From the NCBI GenBank assembly GCA_038251625.1, contig JBBSBE010000003.1:1-64000 (forward strand): a DNA stretch of 64,000 nucleotides. The letters run 5' to 3'. Position numbers and translations under genes: made by a program. The stretch comes from JBBQXK01 sp038251625. GTDB lineage: Bacteria > Pseudomonadota > Alphaproteobacteria > Rhodobacterales > Rhodobacteraceae. Below the pieces are notes generated by a model. It did no database searches, was not told the DNA's origin, and saw nothing but the letters and a program-made list of their open reading frames with translations. This document shows positions 42,264-50,320 of this stretch, one piece after another (position 1 is the stretch's first letter; each line of letters begins with the position of its first letter).

Positions 42264-43634
42264 ATGCCAAAGCCCGCCACCGTGTCCGAACGCCTTGCCG
42301 ACTGGATCGCGGATTTCGATCCCGCCGCTGTGCCTGACGCGGCCCGGCAAGGCTGTGCCGATACGATCCTCGATACGGTGGGCCTGTCGGTTGCGGCGCT
42401 TGAAACCGATTATGGCCGCGCGGTGCGGCGGGCCTTTCCCGATGAAGGAGCGGCGACCGTCTTCGGCCTGCCCGAAGGCCGCGCGCCCGAGGCGGCGGCG
42501 GCGATCAACGGCACCTGTGGGCATGGCGAGGATTTCGACAACACGTTCGAGGGCTGCCCCGTTCATACCGGCGTGGTGATCGTGCCCGCCCTTCTGGCCA
42601 CCGCCGAGCGCCACGGGCTGGCGGGCGCGGACGTGGCGCGCGGGATCGTGGTGGGGATCGAGGTGATGTGCCGTCTGGGCCTTGTGGCAGACAAGGCAGT
42701 GCACAAGGCCGGGTTCCACCCGACAGCCGTGCTGGGGGCGATGTCGGCGGCGGCGGGCGTGGCGGCGGCCTTGCGCTTGGATCGGCAGGGCATCCGTGAT
42801 GCGCTGGGCGTGGCGGGGTCGATGGCCTCGGGGATCATCGAATACCTTGCGGACGGATCATCCACCAAGCGGCTGCACGCCGGATGGGCCGCGCAAGCGG
42901 GCATGCGCGCGGCGGCCCTCGGGGCGGCCGGGTTTACCGGGCCATCGACGGTGTTCGAGGGGGATCACGGATTTTTCCACGGGTTCTCCTCGCCCCGCGC
43001 CACCGATTTCGCGCCCCTTCTGGACGGTCTTGGCACGCGGTGGGAGGCGACGCGGCTGGCCTTCAAACCCTTCGCCTGTGGAACCATGACCCAGCCTTAT
43101 GTCGATTGCGCGATCGATCTGGCGCGGCAGGGCGTGCGGCCCGAAGATGTGGCAGAGATCCTGTGCGAGGTGGGCGAAGGGACGGTGCATCGCCTCTGGG
43201 CCCCGCTTGAGGGCAAGCGCGTGCCCCCCACGCCCTATGCCGCCAAGTTCAGCGGGCCCTACTGCGTGGCGGCGGGGTTTGTCTTTGGCGATGCGGGCCT
43301 TGCCGAATTCACCGAAAGCACGGTGCGCGATCCACGCGTGCTGGCGCTGGCGGGCAAGGTTTCCTATGTCGTCGATCCGGCGAACGAATATCCGGCGAAC
43401 TATACCGGGCATGTGCGCGCCACGCTGACCGATGGCCGCGTGGTCGAAGCGCGGGCACCCTGCCTGCGGGGCGGTGCGCGGGCGCCGCTGTCGCGCGCGG
43501 AACTTCTGGCCAAATGCCGTGCGAACCTTTCCTTTGCCGGGCGCGATCCGGCGGGGGCCGCACAGATCGCGGCCTTCGCCGATGCGCTGATGGCGGGTGA
43601 GGCTGTCGACATCGCCGGTCTGCGGCTTTGCTGA
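42264..43634 (+). CDS. MmgE/PrpD-family protein (paralogue 5)
   Basis: A 456-residue MmgE/PrpD protein, tandem paralogue of the preceding gene. It has HGEDFDNTFEGCPVHTG, then HKAGFHPTAVLGAMSAAAGV and FKPFACGTMTQPYVD. The acid pocket differs by Asn for Asp and Cys-Pro-Val-His for Ala-Pro-Ile-Arg, so the two copies may have different substrates or stereochemistry. The ATG at 42264 has GAAGGA upstream. Its end overlaps the TauE/SafE gene by seven bases. Confidence 0.87.
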   Translation: MPKPATVSERLADWIADFDPAAVPDAARQGCADTILDTVGLSVAALETDYGRAVRRAFPDEGAATVFGLPEGRAPEAAAAINGTCGHGEDFDNTFEGCPVHTGVVIVPALLATAERHGLAGADVARGIVVGIEVMCRLGLVADKAVHKAGFHPTAVLGAMSAAAGVAAALRLDRQGIRDALGVAGSMASGIIEYLADGSSTKRLHAGWAAQAGMRAAALGAAGFTGPSTVFEGDHGFFHGFSSPRATDFAPLLDGLGTRWEATRLAFKPFACGTMTQPYVDCAIDLARQGVRPEDVAEILCEVGEGTVHRLWAPLEGKRVPPTPYAAKFSGPYCVAAGFVFGDAGLAEFTESTVRDPRVLALAGKVSYVVDPANEYPANYTGHVRATLTDGRVVEARAPCLRGGARAPLSRAELLAKCRANLSFAGRDPAGAAQIAAFADALMAGEAVDIAGLRLC

Positions 43635-44395
43635 CAGAGGCAGAGCTTCTGTCCGGCGCCATCCCGCCGCTTGTGGCCGTGGCGGGCATGGCCGTCTGCT
43701 TTGTTGCAGGGATCCTGGGCGGGTTGTCGGGCTATGGGGCGGGGCTGCTGATCACGCTGTTTCTGGCGCCCATCGTCGGGCCCAAGGCGCTGGTTCCGAT
43801 GATCTCTGTCCTGATGCTGATCAACAACGGCAGCCGTGTCTGGTTTTACCGCCAGCACATGGATCTGCGCACCGTGCTGCGTGTCACGGCGGTGGCGGTG
43901 CCGATGGCGTGGGTTGGCGCGCAGCTTTACGTACGGATGGATTCAAGCCTGATCCAGATCGTCCTCGGCGCGGTCCTGATCCTGTCGGTGCCGGGGCGGC
44001 GCATGCTGAAGGGGGCGGCGGTCGCGCCGGGGCCGGTCAGCATCTACGGGATCGGGGCGGTCTACGGGTTCCTCGCGTCCATCATCGTGGGGGCGGGCAT
44101 GCTGGTCGTGCCGCTGCTGATGGGCATCGGTTTTGCTGGCCCCGCACTCCTCGCAACCGATGCCGCGATCTCGGTCATCGTGAACCTTGCCAAGACGGTG
44201 ATCTTCGGCTCGCTCGACGCGCTCTCTTTGCCGCATTTCGTGCTGGCGCTGGTACTGGGGCTTTGCACGATTCCCGGGACCGCCTGCGCGGCCTGGGTCG
44301 TGCGGCGCACCAGCCTGCGGCTGCATACCGCACTGATCGAGGGGCTGATCCTTCTGGGTGGCGCCAGCATGCTGTTCGGCGGTCTGACCGGCTGA
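43628..44395 (+). CDS. TauE/SafE-family (TSUP) anion exporter
   Basis: A 255-residue membrane protein with about eight helices and the family glycine motif FVAGILGGLSGYGAGLL near the N-terminus, repeated as FLASIIVGAGMLVVPLL in the second half. The start is a TTG at 43628, overlapping the previous gene; CTG at 43631 is also possible, and the first ATG (43687) would cut into helix one. TSUP proteins export sulfite, sulfoacetate or other organic anions. Its place in a carboxylate operon with a rhodanese nearby points to sulfur, which is inference. Confidence 0.82.
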   Translation: MLTEAELLSGAIPPLVAVAGMAVCFVAGILGGLSGYGAGLLITLFLAPIVGPKALVPMISVLMLINNGSRVWFYRQHMDLRTVLRVTAVAVPMAWVGAQLYVRMDSSLIQIVLGAVLILSVPGRRMLKGAAVAPGPVSIYGIGAVYGFLASIIVGAGMLVVPLLMGIGFAGPALLATDAAISVIVNLAKTVIFGSLDALSLPHFVLALVLGLCTIPGTACAAWVVRRTSLRLHTALIEGLILLGGASMLFGGLTG

Positions 44396-44413
44396 TGCTT
44401 GCCTTTCCGCCGA

Positions 44414-44442
44414 TTGACAGGATTGCATCCAGTTGGATACAA
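44414..44442 (+). promoter_or_regulatory. Promoter and overlapping operator of second GntR gene
   Basis: TTGACA at 44414-44419, 17-bp spacer, then ATACAA at 44437-44442. The -10 overlaps TTGGATACAA (44433-44442), a 10-bp near-palindrome of GntR type, and TTGCATCCA lies ten bases upstream. This suggests autoregulation of the gntR-tcuAB transcript. Confidence 0.5.
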
Positions 44443-44472
44443 GAGGGTACAGGATAGGAGGGCACGATCCAA

Positions 44473-45138
44473 ATGGACGATGATCCATCCGGGCCGCAGG
44501 GTCTGACCGCCTATGCGCGCCTGCTGGAGGATATCCGGTCAGGCCAGCTTCTGCCCGGCACCCGCCTGCGCGAAACCGACCTTGCGGATCGTCTGGGCCT
44601 CAGCCGCACCCCGGTGCGCGAAGCGATCAGGATGCTCGAGGCGGACGGGCTGGTGGTGCATCTGCCACGTCAGGGTGCCACGGTGCGCAGCCTTGGCTAT
44701 GCCGAGGTGGTGGAGCTGTACGAGATGCGCGCCGTGCTGGAAGGCACCGCCGCGCGGCTGGCGGCCCGCGCGGCGTCGGACCTTGAACTCTCTGAACTGG
44801 CGGCCCTGAACGAGGCGTTGGAGCAAGCGGATACCGGGCCTGCGGCGGTAGAGTTGAACCGCCATTTTCACCTGACGCTGCTTGATGCCGCAAAGAACCG
44901 GTATCTGACGCGGTCCACCCAGGCGTTGCAGAAAACGCTGCTGATCCTTGGCCCGACCACGCTGGCCACCCCTGCCCGCGCGGCAGAAGCGGGGGCCGAG
45001 CATCGTGCGGTGCTGACCGCGCTCGTGGCGCGTGACGGCGCGCGGGCCGAGGTGGCCATGCGGGCGCATATCGATGCCGCCCACCGGATGCGGCTGCGCG
45101 CGTTTCGCCAGCGCGATCCGATCCTGTGCGAGGATTGA
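44473..45138 (+). CDS. GntR-family regulator, FCD type, of tcuAB
   Basis: A 221-residue FadR-type regulator. The winged HTH has LLPGTRLRETDLADRLGLSRTPVREAIRML (in parts) at about residues 25-55. The FCD domain has the metal-binding pattern NRHFHLTLLDAA, EHRAVLTAL and HIDAAHRMR. It lies four bases before tcuA, so it probably controls tricarballylate-type oxidation in response to a tricarboxylate. Note that TcuR of Salmonella is a LysR protein, so regulation differs from that model. AGGAGG lies ten bases upstream. Confidence 0.9.
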   Translation: MDDDPSGPQGLTAYARLLEDIRSGQLLPGTRLRETDLADRLGLSRTPVREAIRMLEADGLVVHLPRQGATVRSLGYAEVVELYEMRAVLEGTAARLAARAASDLELSELAALNEALEQADTGPAAVELNRHFHLTLLDAAKNRYLTRSTQALQKTLLILGPTTLATPARAAEAGAEHRAVLTALVARDGARAEVAMRAHIDAAHRMRLRAFRQRDPILCED

Positions 45139-45142
45139 CCGC

Positions 45143-46546
45143 ATGGCCCCGTCCCCTGCCCCGCTGACCGGTCCCTGGGATATCGTGATCGCAGGCGGGG
45201 GCAATGCCGCGCTTTGTGCCGCGATCACGGCGGCAGAGGCGGGGGCACGCGTGCTGATCCTTGAAAGCGCGCCAAAGCCTTATCGCGGCGGCAACAGCCG
45301 CCACACACGCAACTTTCGCTGCATGCATCAGGGGCCGTTGTCGGTGCTGACGGGCAGCTACGGCGAGGATGAATATTACGACGACCTGCTGCTGGTCACC
45401 AAGGGCAAGACCGACGAGGCGCTGGCGCGGCTAACGATCGCCACGTCCGAGGAATGCCTGCCATGGATGGAGGCGCGTGGCGTGCGGTTCCAGCCCTCGC
45501 TTTCGGGCACGCTGTCGCTGTCGCGCACAAATGCGTTTTTCCTTGGGGGCGGCAAGGCGCTGGTGAATGCCTATTACACATGTGCGGCGCGGTTGGGCGT
45601 GACCGTCGCCTATGAGGCACAGGTAACGCACGTCCACCTTGACGACGACCGGGTGACGCATCTGGACGTGACCCACGAAGGGGCCACGCATCACGTGGCC
45701 ACGCGCGCGGCCATCCTTGCCTCGGGCGGGTTCCAGTACGATCTCGACTGGCTGGCCCGCGCCTGGGGGCCCGCAGCGCGCAACTTTCTGATCCGCGGCA
45801 CGCCCTACAACACGGGCCGCGTGCTGCGCGACATGCTGGATCAGGGCGCCGACAGCGTGGGCGACCCCACTCAATGCCATGCCGTGGCCATCGACGGGCG
45901 GGCGCCCAAGTTCGACGGTGGCATCGTGACCCGGCTGGATTGCGTGCCTTTCTCGGTGGTCGTGAACAAGGACGGCGACCGCTTCTATGACGAGGGTGAG
46001 GATGTCTGGCCCAAGCGCTATGCGATCTGGGGTCGGCTGGTGGCAGGCCAGCCCGATCAGGTGGCCTATTCGGTGATCGACCACAAATCGATCGATCTTT
46101 TCATGCCTTCGGTGTTTCGCCCGGTGAAGGCCGACACGCTGGAAGGCCTCGGCGCGGCGCTCGGGATCGACGGCGCGGCCCTTGCCGCCACCATCGCCCG
46201 CTTCAACGCGTCCTGTCGCCCCGGCACCTTCCATCCGACCGAAAAGGATGGCCTGTCCACCGCCGGGCTGAACCTGCCCAAAACCAACTGGGCACGGCCC
46301 ATCGATACGCCCCCCTATTATGGCTACCAGCTGCGCCCCGGCGTCACCTTCACCTACCTCGGCCTGAAGGTTTCACAGGATGCGCGCGTCCACGGGCCGG
46401 ATGGGCCGCTGGCCAATGTCTGGGCCGCGGGCGAGATCATGGCGGGCTCGATCCTTGGCGAGGGGTATCTGGCCGGGTTCGGCATGACCATCGGCACCGT
46501 GTTCGGACGTATCGCCGGCAAGGAGGCCGCTGCCCATGTCGCTTGA
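45143..46546 (+). CDS. tcuA: FAD-dependent tricarballylate dehydrogenase TcuA
   Basis: A 467-residue flavoprotein of the fumarate reductase/succinate dehydrogenase type. The FAD motif is DIVIAGGGNAALCAAITAAEAG at residue 14 onward, then GGNSRHTRNFRC, and a C-terminal GEIMAGSILGEGYLAGFGMTIG. TcuA oxidises tricarballylate to cis-aconitate, passing electrons to TcuB. The neighbouring tcuB overlaps it by 11 bases. Related substrates cannot be excluded, given the surrounding MmgE/PrpD paralogues. Confidence 0.9.
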   Translation: MAPSPAPLTGPWDIVIAGGGNAALCAAITAAEAGARVLILESAPKPYRGGNSRHTRNFRCMHQGPLSVLTGSYGEDEYYDDLLLVTKGKTDEALARLTIATSEECLPWMEARGVRFQPSLSGTLSLSRTNAFFLGGGKALVNAYYTCAARLGVTVAYEAQVTHVHLDDDRVTHLDVTHEGATHHVATRAAILASGGFQYDLDWLARAWGPAARNFLIRGTPYNTGRVLRDMLDQGADSVGDPTQCHAVAIDGRAPKFDGGIVTRLDCVPFSVVVNKDGDRFYDEGEDVWPKRYAIWGRLVAGQPDQVAYSVIDHKSIDLFMPSVFRPVKADTLEGLGAALGIDGAALAATIARFNASCRPGTFHPTEKDGLSTAGLNLPKTNWARPIDTPPYYGYQLRPGVTFTYLGLKVSQDARVHGPDGPLANVWAAGEIMAGSILGEGYLAGFGMTIGTVFGRIAGKEAAAHVA

Positions 46547-47633
46547 AACCCCCGCCCTGATCGACGAGGCGCGACGGCAGATCGAGATCTGCAACGCCTG
46601 CCGCTATTGCGAAGGCTTCTGTTCCGTCTTTCCCGCCATGACGCGGGAAAAGGCGTTTGCCGATGGCGACATCACGCATCTGGCGAACCTGTGCCACAAC
46701 TGCCGGGGGTGCTATTATTCGTGCCAATACACCGAGCCGCATGAATTTGCCCTGAACCTGCCCGCAGCGCTGGCCGAGGTGCGGCAGGATAGCTGGCAGC
46801 GCCACATCTGGCCGCAGGCGCTTGCCGCGCGGTTCCAAGCGAGCGGCGTGGCGATGGCCGGTGCGTTGATCCTTGGGACGGCCGCGCTGTTATGGGCAAT
46901 GGCCGCGTTGCGCCCGGCGTCAGGCGCGGGCTTTTATGCCTTTCTGTCGCATGGCGTGATGGTGGCGATCTTTGCGCCCGCGTTCCTTTTGCCGCTTCTG
47001 TCCGTGGCCGTGGGCTTGCGCGCCTACTGGCGCGAAGTGGGCGCACCTGTGCCAAAGCTGGCGGATGTTTCAGCCGCGTTTCGTCAGGCGGCGACCTTGC
47101 GAAATCTTGGCGGGGGGCAAGGACAGGGCTGCAACTTCGAGGAAGAAGACCGCTATTCCGACCGCCGCCGCCTTTTTCACCACCTGACGATGTACGGCTT
47201 TCTTCTGTGCTTTGCCTCCACCACGTCTGGCACGGTGCTGCACTACGTCTTTGGCCTTGAGGCGCCCTACGGGTTTTTCAGCCTGCCAAAGCTTCTGGGG
47301 GTGCCGGGCGGTGTGATGCTGGTCGCGGGAACGGCGGGGCTTGCTCGGCTGAAGCTGATGGCCGATCCGGCGCTTGGCGCGCGCGCCGTCTGGGGCGGCG
47401 AGATGGCGTTTACCCTGACGCTGGGCGCGGTCGGGGCGACGGGGCTCATGCTTTACGCGGCTACCGGCAAGGGCGCGGTACCAGCCTTGCTGGCGCTGCA
47501 TCTGGGAACGGTGCTCGGCTTCTTTGTCACCCTGCCCCATTCGAAGATGGTGCATGGGTTCTTTCGGCTGACGGCCCTGATCGCAGAAGCGGCCATTCTG
47601 CGCCGCCGGGGTAAGCCCGTGAAGGCGGACTGA
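46536..47633 (+). CDS. tcuB: Tricarballylate utilisation protein TcuB (Fe-S/membrane electron carrier)
   Basis: A 365-residue protein. Two cysteine clusters near the N-terminus, CNACRYCEGFC and CHNCRGCYYSC, can bind [4Fe-4S] centres. Then come about six membrane helices. TcuB reoxidises the FADH2 of TcuA by passing electrons to the respiratory chain. AAGGAGG precedes the ATG inside tcuA. The transporter gene tcuC of Salmonella is absent; TctABC upstream probably replaces it. Confidence 0.9.
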   Translation: MSLETPALIDEARRQIEICNACRYCEGFCSVFPAMTREKAFADGDITHLANLCHNCRGCYYSCQYTEPHEFALNLPAALAEVRQDSWQRHIWPQALAARFQASGVAMAGALILGTAALLWAMAALRPASGAGFYAFLSHGVMVAIFAPAFLLPLLSVAVGLRAYWREVGAPVPKLADVSAAFRQAATLRNLGGGQGQGCNFEEEDRYSDRRRLFHHLTMYGFLLCFASTTSGTVLHYVFGLEAPYGFFSLPKLLGVPGGVMLVAGTAGLARLKLMADPALGARAVWGGEMAFTLTLGAVGATGLMLYAATGKGAVPALLALHLGTVLGFFVTLPHSKMVHGFFRLTALIAEAAILRRRGKPVKAD

Positions 47634-47645
47634 TCGCCACAGCAC

Positions 47646-47702
47646 GGCATTGCGCCCCACGCCATCGAGGGCGACACGCGCTGCGCGACACGCGGCAATG
47701 CC
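47646..47702. repeat. Inverted and direct repeats between tcuB and the amidase gene
   Basis: GGCATTGC (47646-47653) pairs with GCAATGCC (47695-47702). Between the arms the 10-mer GCGACACGCG is repeated at 47671-47680 and 47685-47694. The gap 47634-47925 holds no gene that I can support; this structured block just after tcuB may end that transcript. Confidence 0.4.
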
Positions 47703-47895
47703 CCGGCAGCGGTGCACCGCCCTGCCCTTGTGACCTGCACCGATTGAACCCATCGGGCACGGCCTGGGCGTTCCTTCCGAAAGAACGGCACGCGCAGATT
47801 TCCCGTAATGACCCTTCCGCAAAACTACCGTCAAAAGTGTGCGACGCACCCACACCAAACTTGATCGAGAGCGAGCCGGGAAGAGACACTTTACC

Positions 47896-47904
47896 TATAT
47901 AAAA
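47896..47904 (+). promoter_or_regulatory. -10-like element for the amidase operon
   Basis: TATATAAAA stands out in the G/C-rich context about 22-30 bases before the GTG start at 47926. No convincing -35 lies at standard spacing, so this is only half of a promoter by eye. Confidence 0.3.
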
Positions 47905-47925
47905 TTGATTCTCGGGAGCAACGAC

Positions 47926-49218
47926 GTGGCAATTGTCGTCATCGATCCCGGGCACGGCGGTTCCGCCACGATCCCTAACGATTCAACCTGGAACAATGCC
48001 GTCGGCCCGAATGGAACGCTGGAAAAGACCCTGACGCTCGACGTCGGGCAACGCGTGATCGCCCGCCTTTCGGCGGCGGGCCACCGCGCCATCGCAACCC
48101 GCACGACGGACGTCAACCTGCGCCTGCGCGACAGGGCCGGTGTTGCGAAATCGGCAAAGGCAGATGCCTTCGTGTCGATCCACTTCAACGGATCGACCGG
48201 CCACACTGCGCAGGGCACTGAAACGCTGGTCGAAACCAACCACACCGCACGGTCGGCGCGGCTGAGCCTTGCGGTGCAGGACGCGCTTTTGCCGGTGACG
48301 GGCCTGCGCGACCGCAACAAATCCTTTGACGCCGCCACACGGATCAAGCCGCAGGGGCTGGGTGTCCTGAAGCTGGCCGCGCATCACCCCGAGACGGCGG
48401 CCTGCCTGGCCGAGATCAGTTTCCTCGACCGCGCCGATGAAGAAGACCGCCTGCGCGATATGGCCTACCGCAATGCCATCGCCGACGCACTGGCCACGGG
48501 CATCACGGCCTATCTGGCTTCGGTGGCCCGCGCGCGGGGCCGGGCGGCAGGGTACGGCGATGCGATCGAGTGGGAGGCGCAATCGACCAGCGATGCGCGG
48601 ATCGAAAAGTTCCTGGACCTCAGAAAAACGGGCGGCCCGCGCCAGCGCGGACCGATGGATCCCGAGGCCAGCGAACGGATCGCCATTCCCGCCAATCCCT
48701 TTGCGCCGGCGTTCCTCAGGGGTGCCGGGCGCGGCCTTGCGGTCACGCGGTCTGCAGCGGGCTGGGCCGACCACGATGATTTCGTGGCCTTCATCGCAGG
48801 CCTTGGCCTGACGCATTTCCACGCCGACGAGTTTCTGGAGCTTGGCGCCAGCAACGGGTCGGGGCGGTGCAAGGGTCTGAACACCTTTCCCCCGCGCAAT
48901 CTTTGGCCCCGCATCGCCAACACCGCCCGCATGCTGGATCGCATCCGGACAGAGCTTGGCGCGGCGGTCCGCATCACAAGCTGCTACCGCAGCCCTGCCT
49001 ACAACGCCTGCGTGGGTGGTGAAGACCAGAGCCTGCATTCCCAGTTCAATGCCATCGACTTTACCTGCCAGTCCGGCACCCCCGAAATCTGGCGCCGGGT
49101 CGCCGTGCGCCTGCGCAGCCAGGATCCCCGCTTCGTGGGCGGCATCGGCACCTACACGTCGCAGACCTTCGTTCATATCGACACGCGTGGTGAGGCAAGA
49201 GACTGGGCAAAGCCCTGA
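47926..49218 (+). CDS. N-acetylmuramoyl-L-alanine amidase fused to M15 peptidase domain
   Basis: A 430-residue two-enzyme fusion. The amidase_3 domain (1-205) has the Zn site His10 (DPGHGG), Glu33 and His86 (VSIHFN) and a catalytic Glu in LAEISFLD. The C-terminal domain (about 300-430) is a peptidase M15_3 D,D/L,D-carboxypeptidase-like fold with HSQFNAIDF and FVHID. The GTG at 47926 was chosen for its GGGAG site and position right before the amidase strand. No signal peptide is visible, unlike housekeeping amidases. It opens the plus-strand arm of the putative conflict locus and resembles endolysin architecture. Confidence 0.85.
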   Translation: MAIVVIDPGHGGSATIPNDSTWNNAVGPNGTLEKTLTLDVGQRVIARLSAAGHRAIATRTTDVNLRLRDRAGVAKSAKADAFVSIHFNGSTGHTAQGTETLVETNHTARSARLSLAVQDALLPVTGLRDRNKSFDAATRIKPQGLGVLKLAAHHPETAACLAEISFLDRADEEDRLRDMAYRNAIADALATGITAYLASVARARGRAAGYGDAIEWEAQSTSDARIEKFLDLRKTGGPRQRGPMDPEASERIAIPANPFAPAFLRGAGRGLAVTRSAAGWADHDDFVAFIAGLGLTHFHADEFLELGASNGSGRCKGLNTFPPRNLWPRIANTARMLDRIRTELGAAVRITSCYRSPAYNACVGGEDQSLHSQFNAIDFTCQSGTPEIWRRVAVRLRSQDPRFVGGIGTYTSQTFVHIDTRGEARDWAKP

Positions 49219-49242
49219 AACCCAACCCCGGAAAGGGGCCGC

Positions 49243-50289
49243 ATGGCACTCTTCGAGATCATCGACGGCGACATCATGTCCGAGGCCGAGGGACGCTCTC
49301 GCCGAAGCGACCGCGCGTTCGTGCAGAAGCGGGCCTTGCGCGGCCCTGTGCCGGGCAGCACCGACAGTGGAACCGTTCCGTTTCAGCCGATTGGCATCGG
49401 CAAGCCGCTGCTGGTCCAGATCCGGCACATCTACACCGGCGGCTTTCCCAAGGGCGGCTTCTTTCGCACGTCGGGCGACGTGGCAGTGGTATCGGGGGTC
49501 AAGGATTTTGATGTCTTCGCCGCCTCCGCACGGGCGCTGAACCTGCTGCAGCGTGACGTGACCCCGCAGAGCACGCTCGACGGCAAGGCCTTTGACGAAG
49601 GCACGATGCTTGTCAGCTACACGCCTTCGCTGCTGTCGGCAGAGGTGAAGGTGACCGTGGAAATGGCGGTCGCGCAATTTCCGGCGGCCTTTGTCGCGTC
49701 GGTGACCCAGGCGCTAGGCCAGTTGCAGGGATTGCCCCTGTTCCTGCCCTATCGCGGCTTTCTCCTGGGGGCGAGCCAACTGATCGGCATCGCGGGCGAC
49801 TATGCTGCGGCGCTTTATGACGGCCCGGTGTTCAGCCAGACCGAGAAGCTGTCCTTCGATCTGGCCGGGGCCGCGCCCGATCAGGCCGGGTTCCGGCTGC
49901 TTGCGAATGCCGGGCTGGACGTGGACGGGCTGACTTTCAAGGACGGCGTCGGATTGGTCGACAGCAATGGCCGCCCCTATCGCGGAGACGAGCCCTATGT
50001 GGTGCTGAGCGTGGACGGTCGCGACCAGCCCGCGCTTGCCGCCTTTTCGCCCACCGCAGCAAGCACGGCCCTCTTGGAGCGGTTCTTTTCGGCAACCAGC
50101 ACGGCGGGCGCGTCGCTGGATGCGCTGGTCGCGGGCATGAAGCTTTTGTCGGACATGAAGTACCGCGACAGGGCAGAGGCGCTGGCCCGGTCCATCGCGG
50201 CCGAGGCGAACGCCGATCGCAAGGCAAAGCTGGAAGCCGAGCGTGAAGCTGTCCTGAAAAACATCCTGAATGAGGATTTGCGCCCCTGA
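49243..50289 (+). CDS. Unrecognised 348-residue protein
   Basis: I do not recognise this family. The first 60 residues are charged and probably flexible, ending GTVPFQPIGIGKPLLVQIRHI. The middle looks like a mixed alpha/beta or beta-rich domain (FFRTSGDVAVVSGVKDFDVFA). Residues about 300-345 form a strongly charged helix (AEANADRKAKLEAEREAVL) that may be a coiled coil. There are no membrane helices, signal peptide or obvious catalytic motif. It lies between the amidase and SH3/lysozyme-like genes, suggesting an adaptor or structural part of the same assembly. Confidence 0.75.
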   Translation: MALFEIIDGDIMSEAEGRSRRSDRAFVQKRALRGPVPGSTDSGTVPFQPIGIGKPLLVQIRHIYTGGFPKGGFFRTSGDVAVVSGVKDFDVFAASARALNLLQRDVTPQSTLDGKAFDEGTMLVSYTPSLLSAEVKVTVEMAVAQFPAAFVASVTQALGQLQGLPLFLPYRGFLLGASQLIGIAGDYAAALYDGPVFSQTEKLSFDLAGAAPDQAGFRLLANAGLDVDGLTFKDGVGLVDSNGRPYRGDEPYVVLSVDGRDQPALAAFSPTAASTALLERFFSATSTAGASLDALVAGMKLLSDMKYRDRAEALARSIAAEANADRKAKLEAEREAVLKNILNEDLRP

Positions 50290-50320
50290 AAGGGGGCTGG
50301 AAACGGGGGAGACGCCTGCC

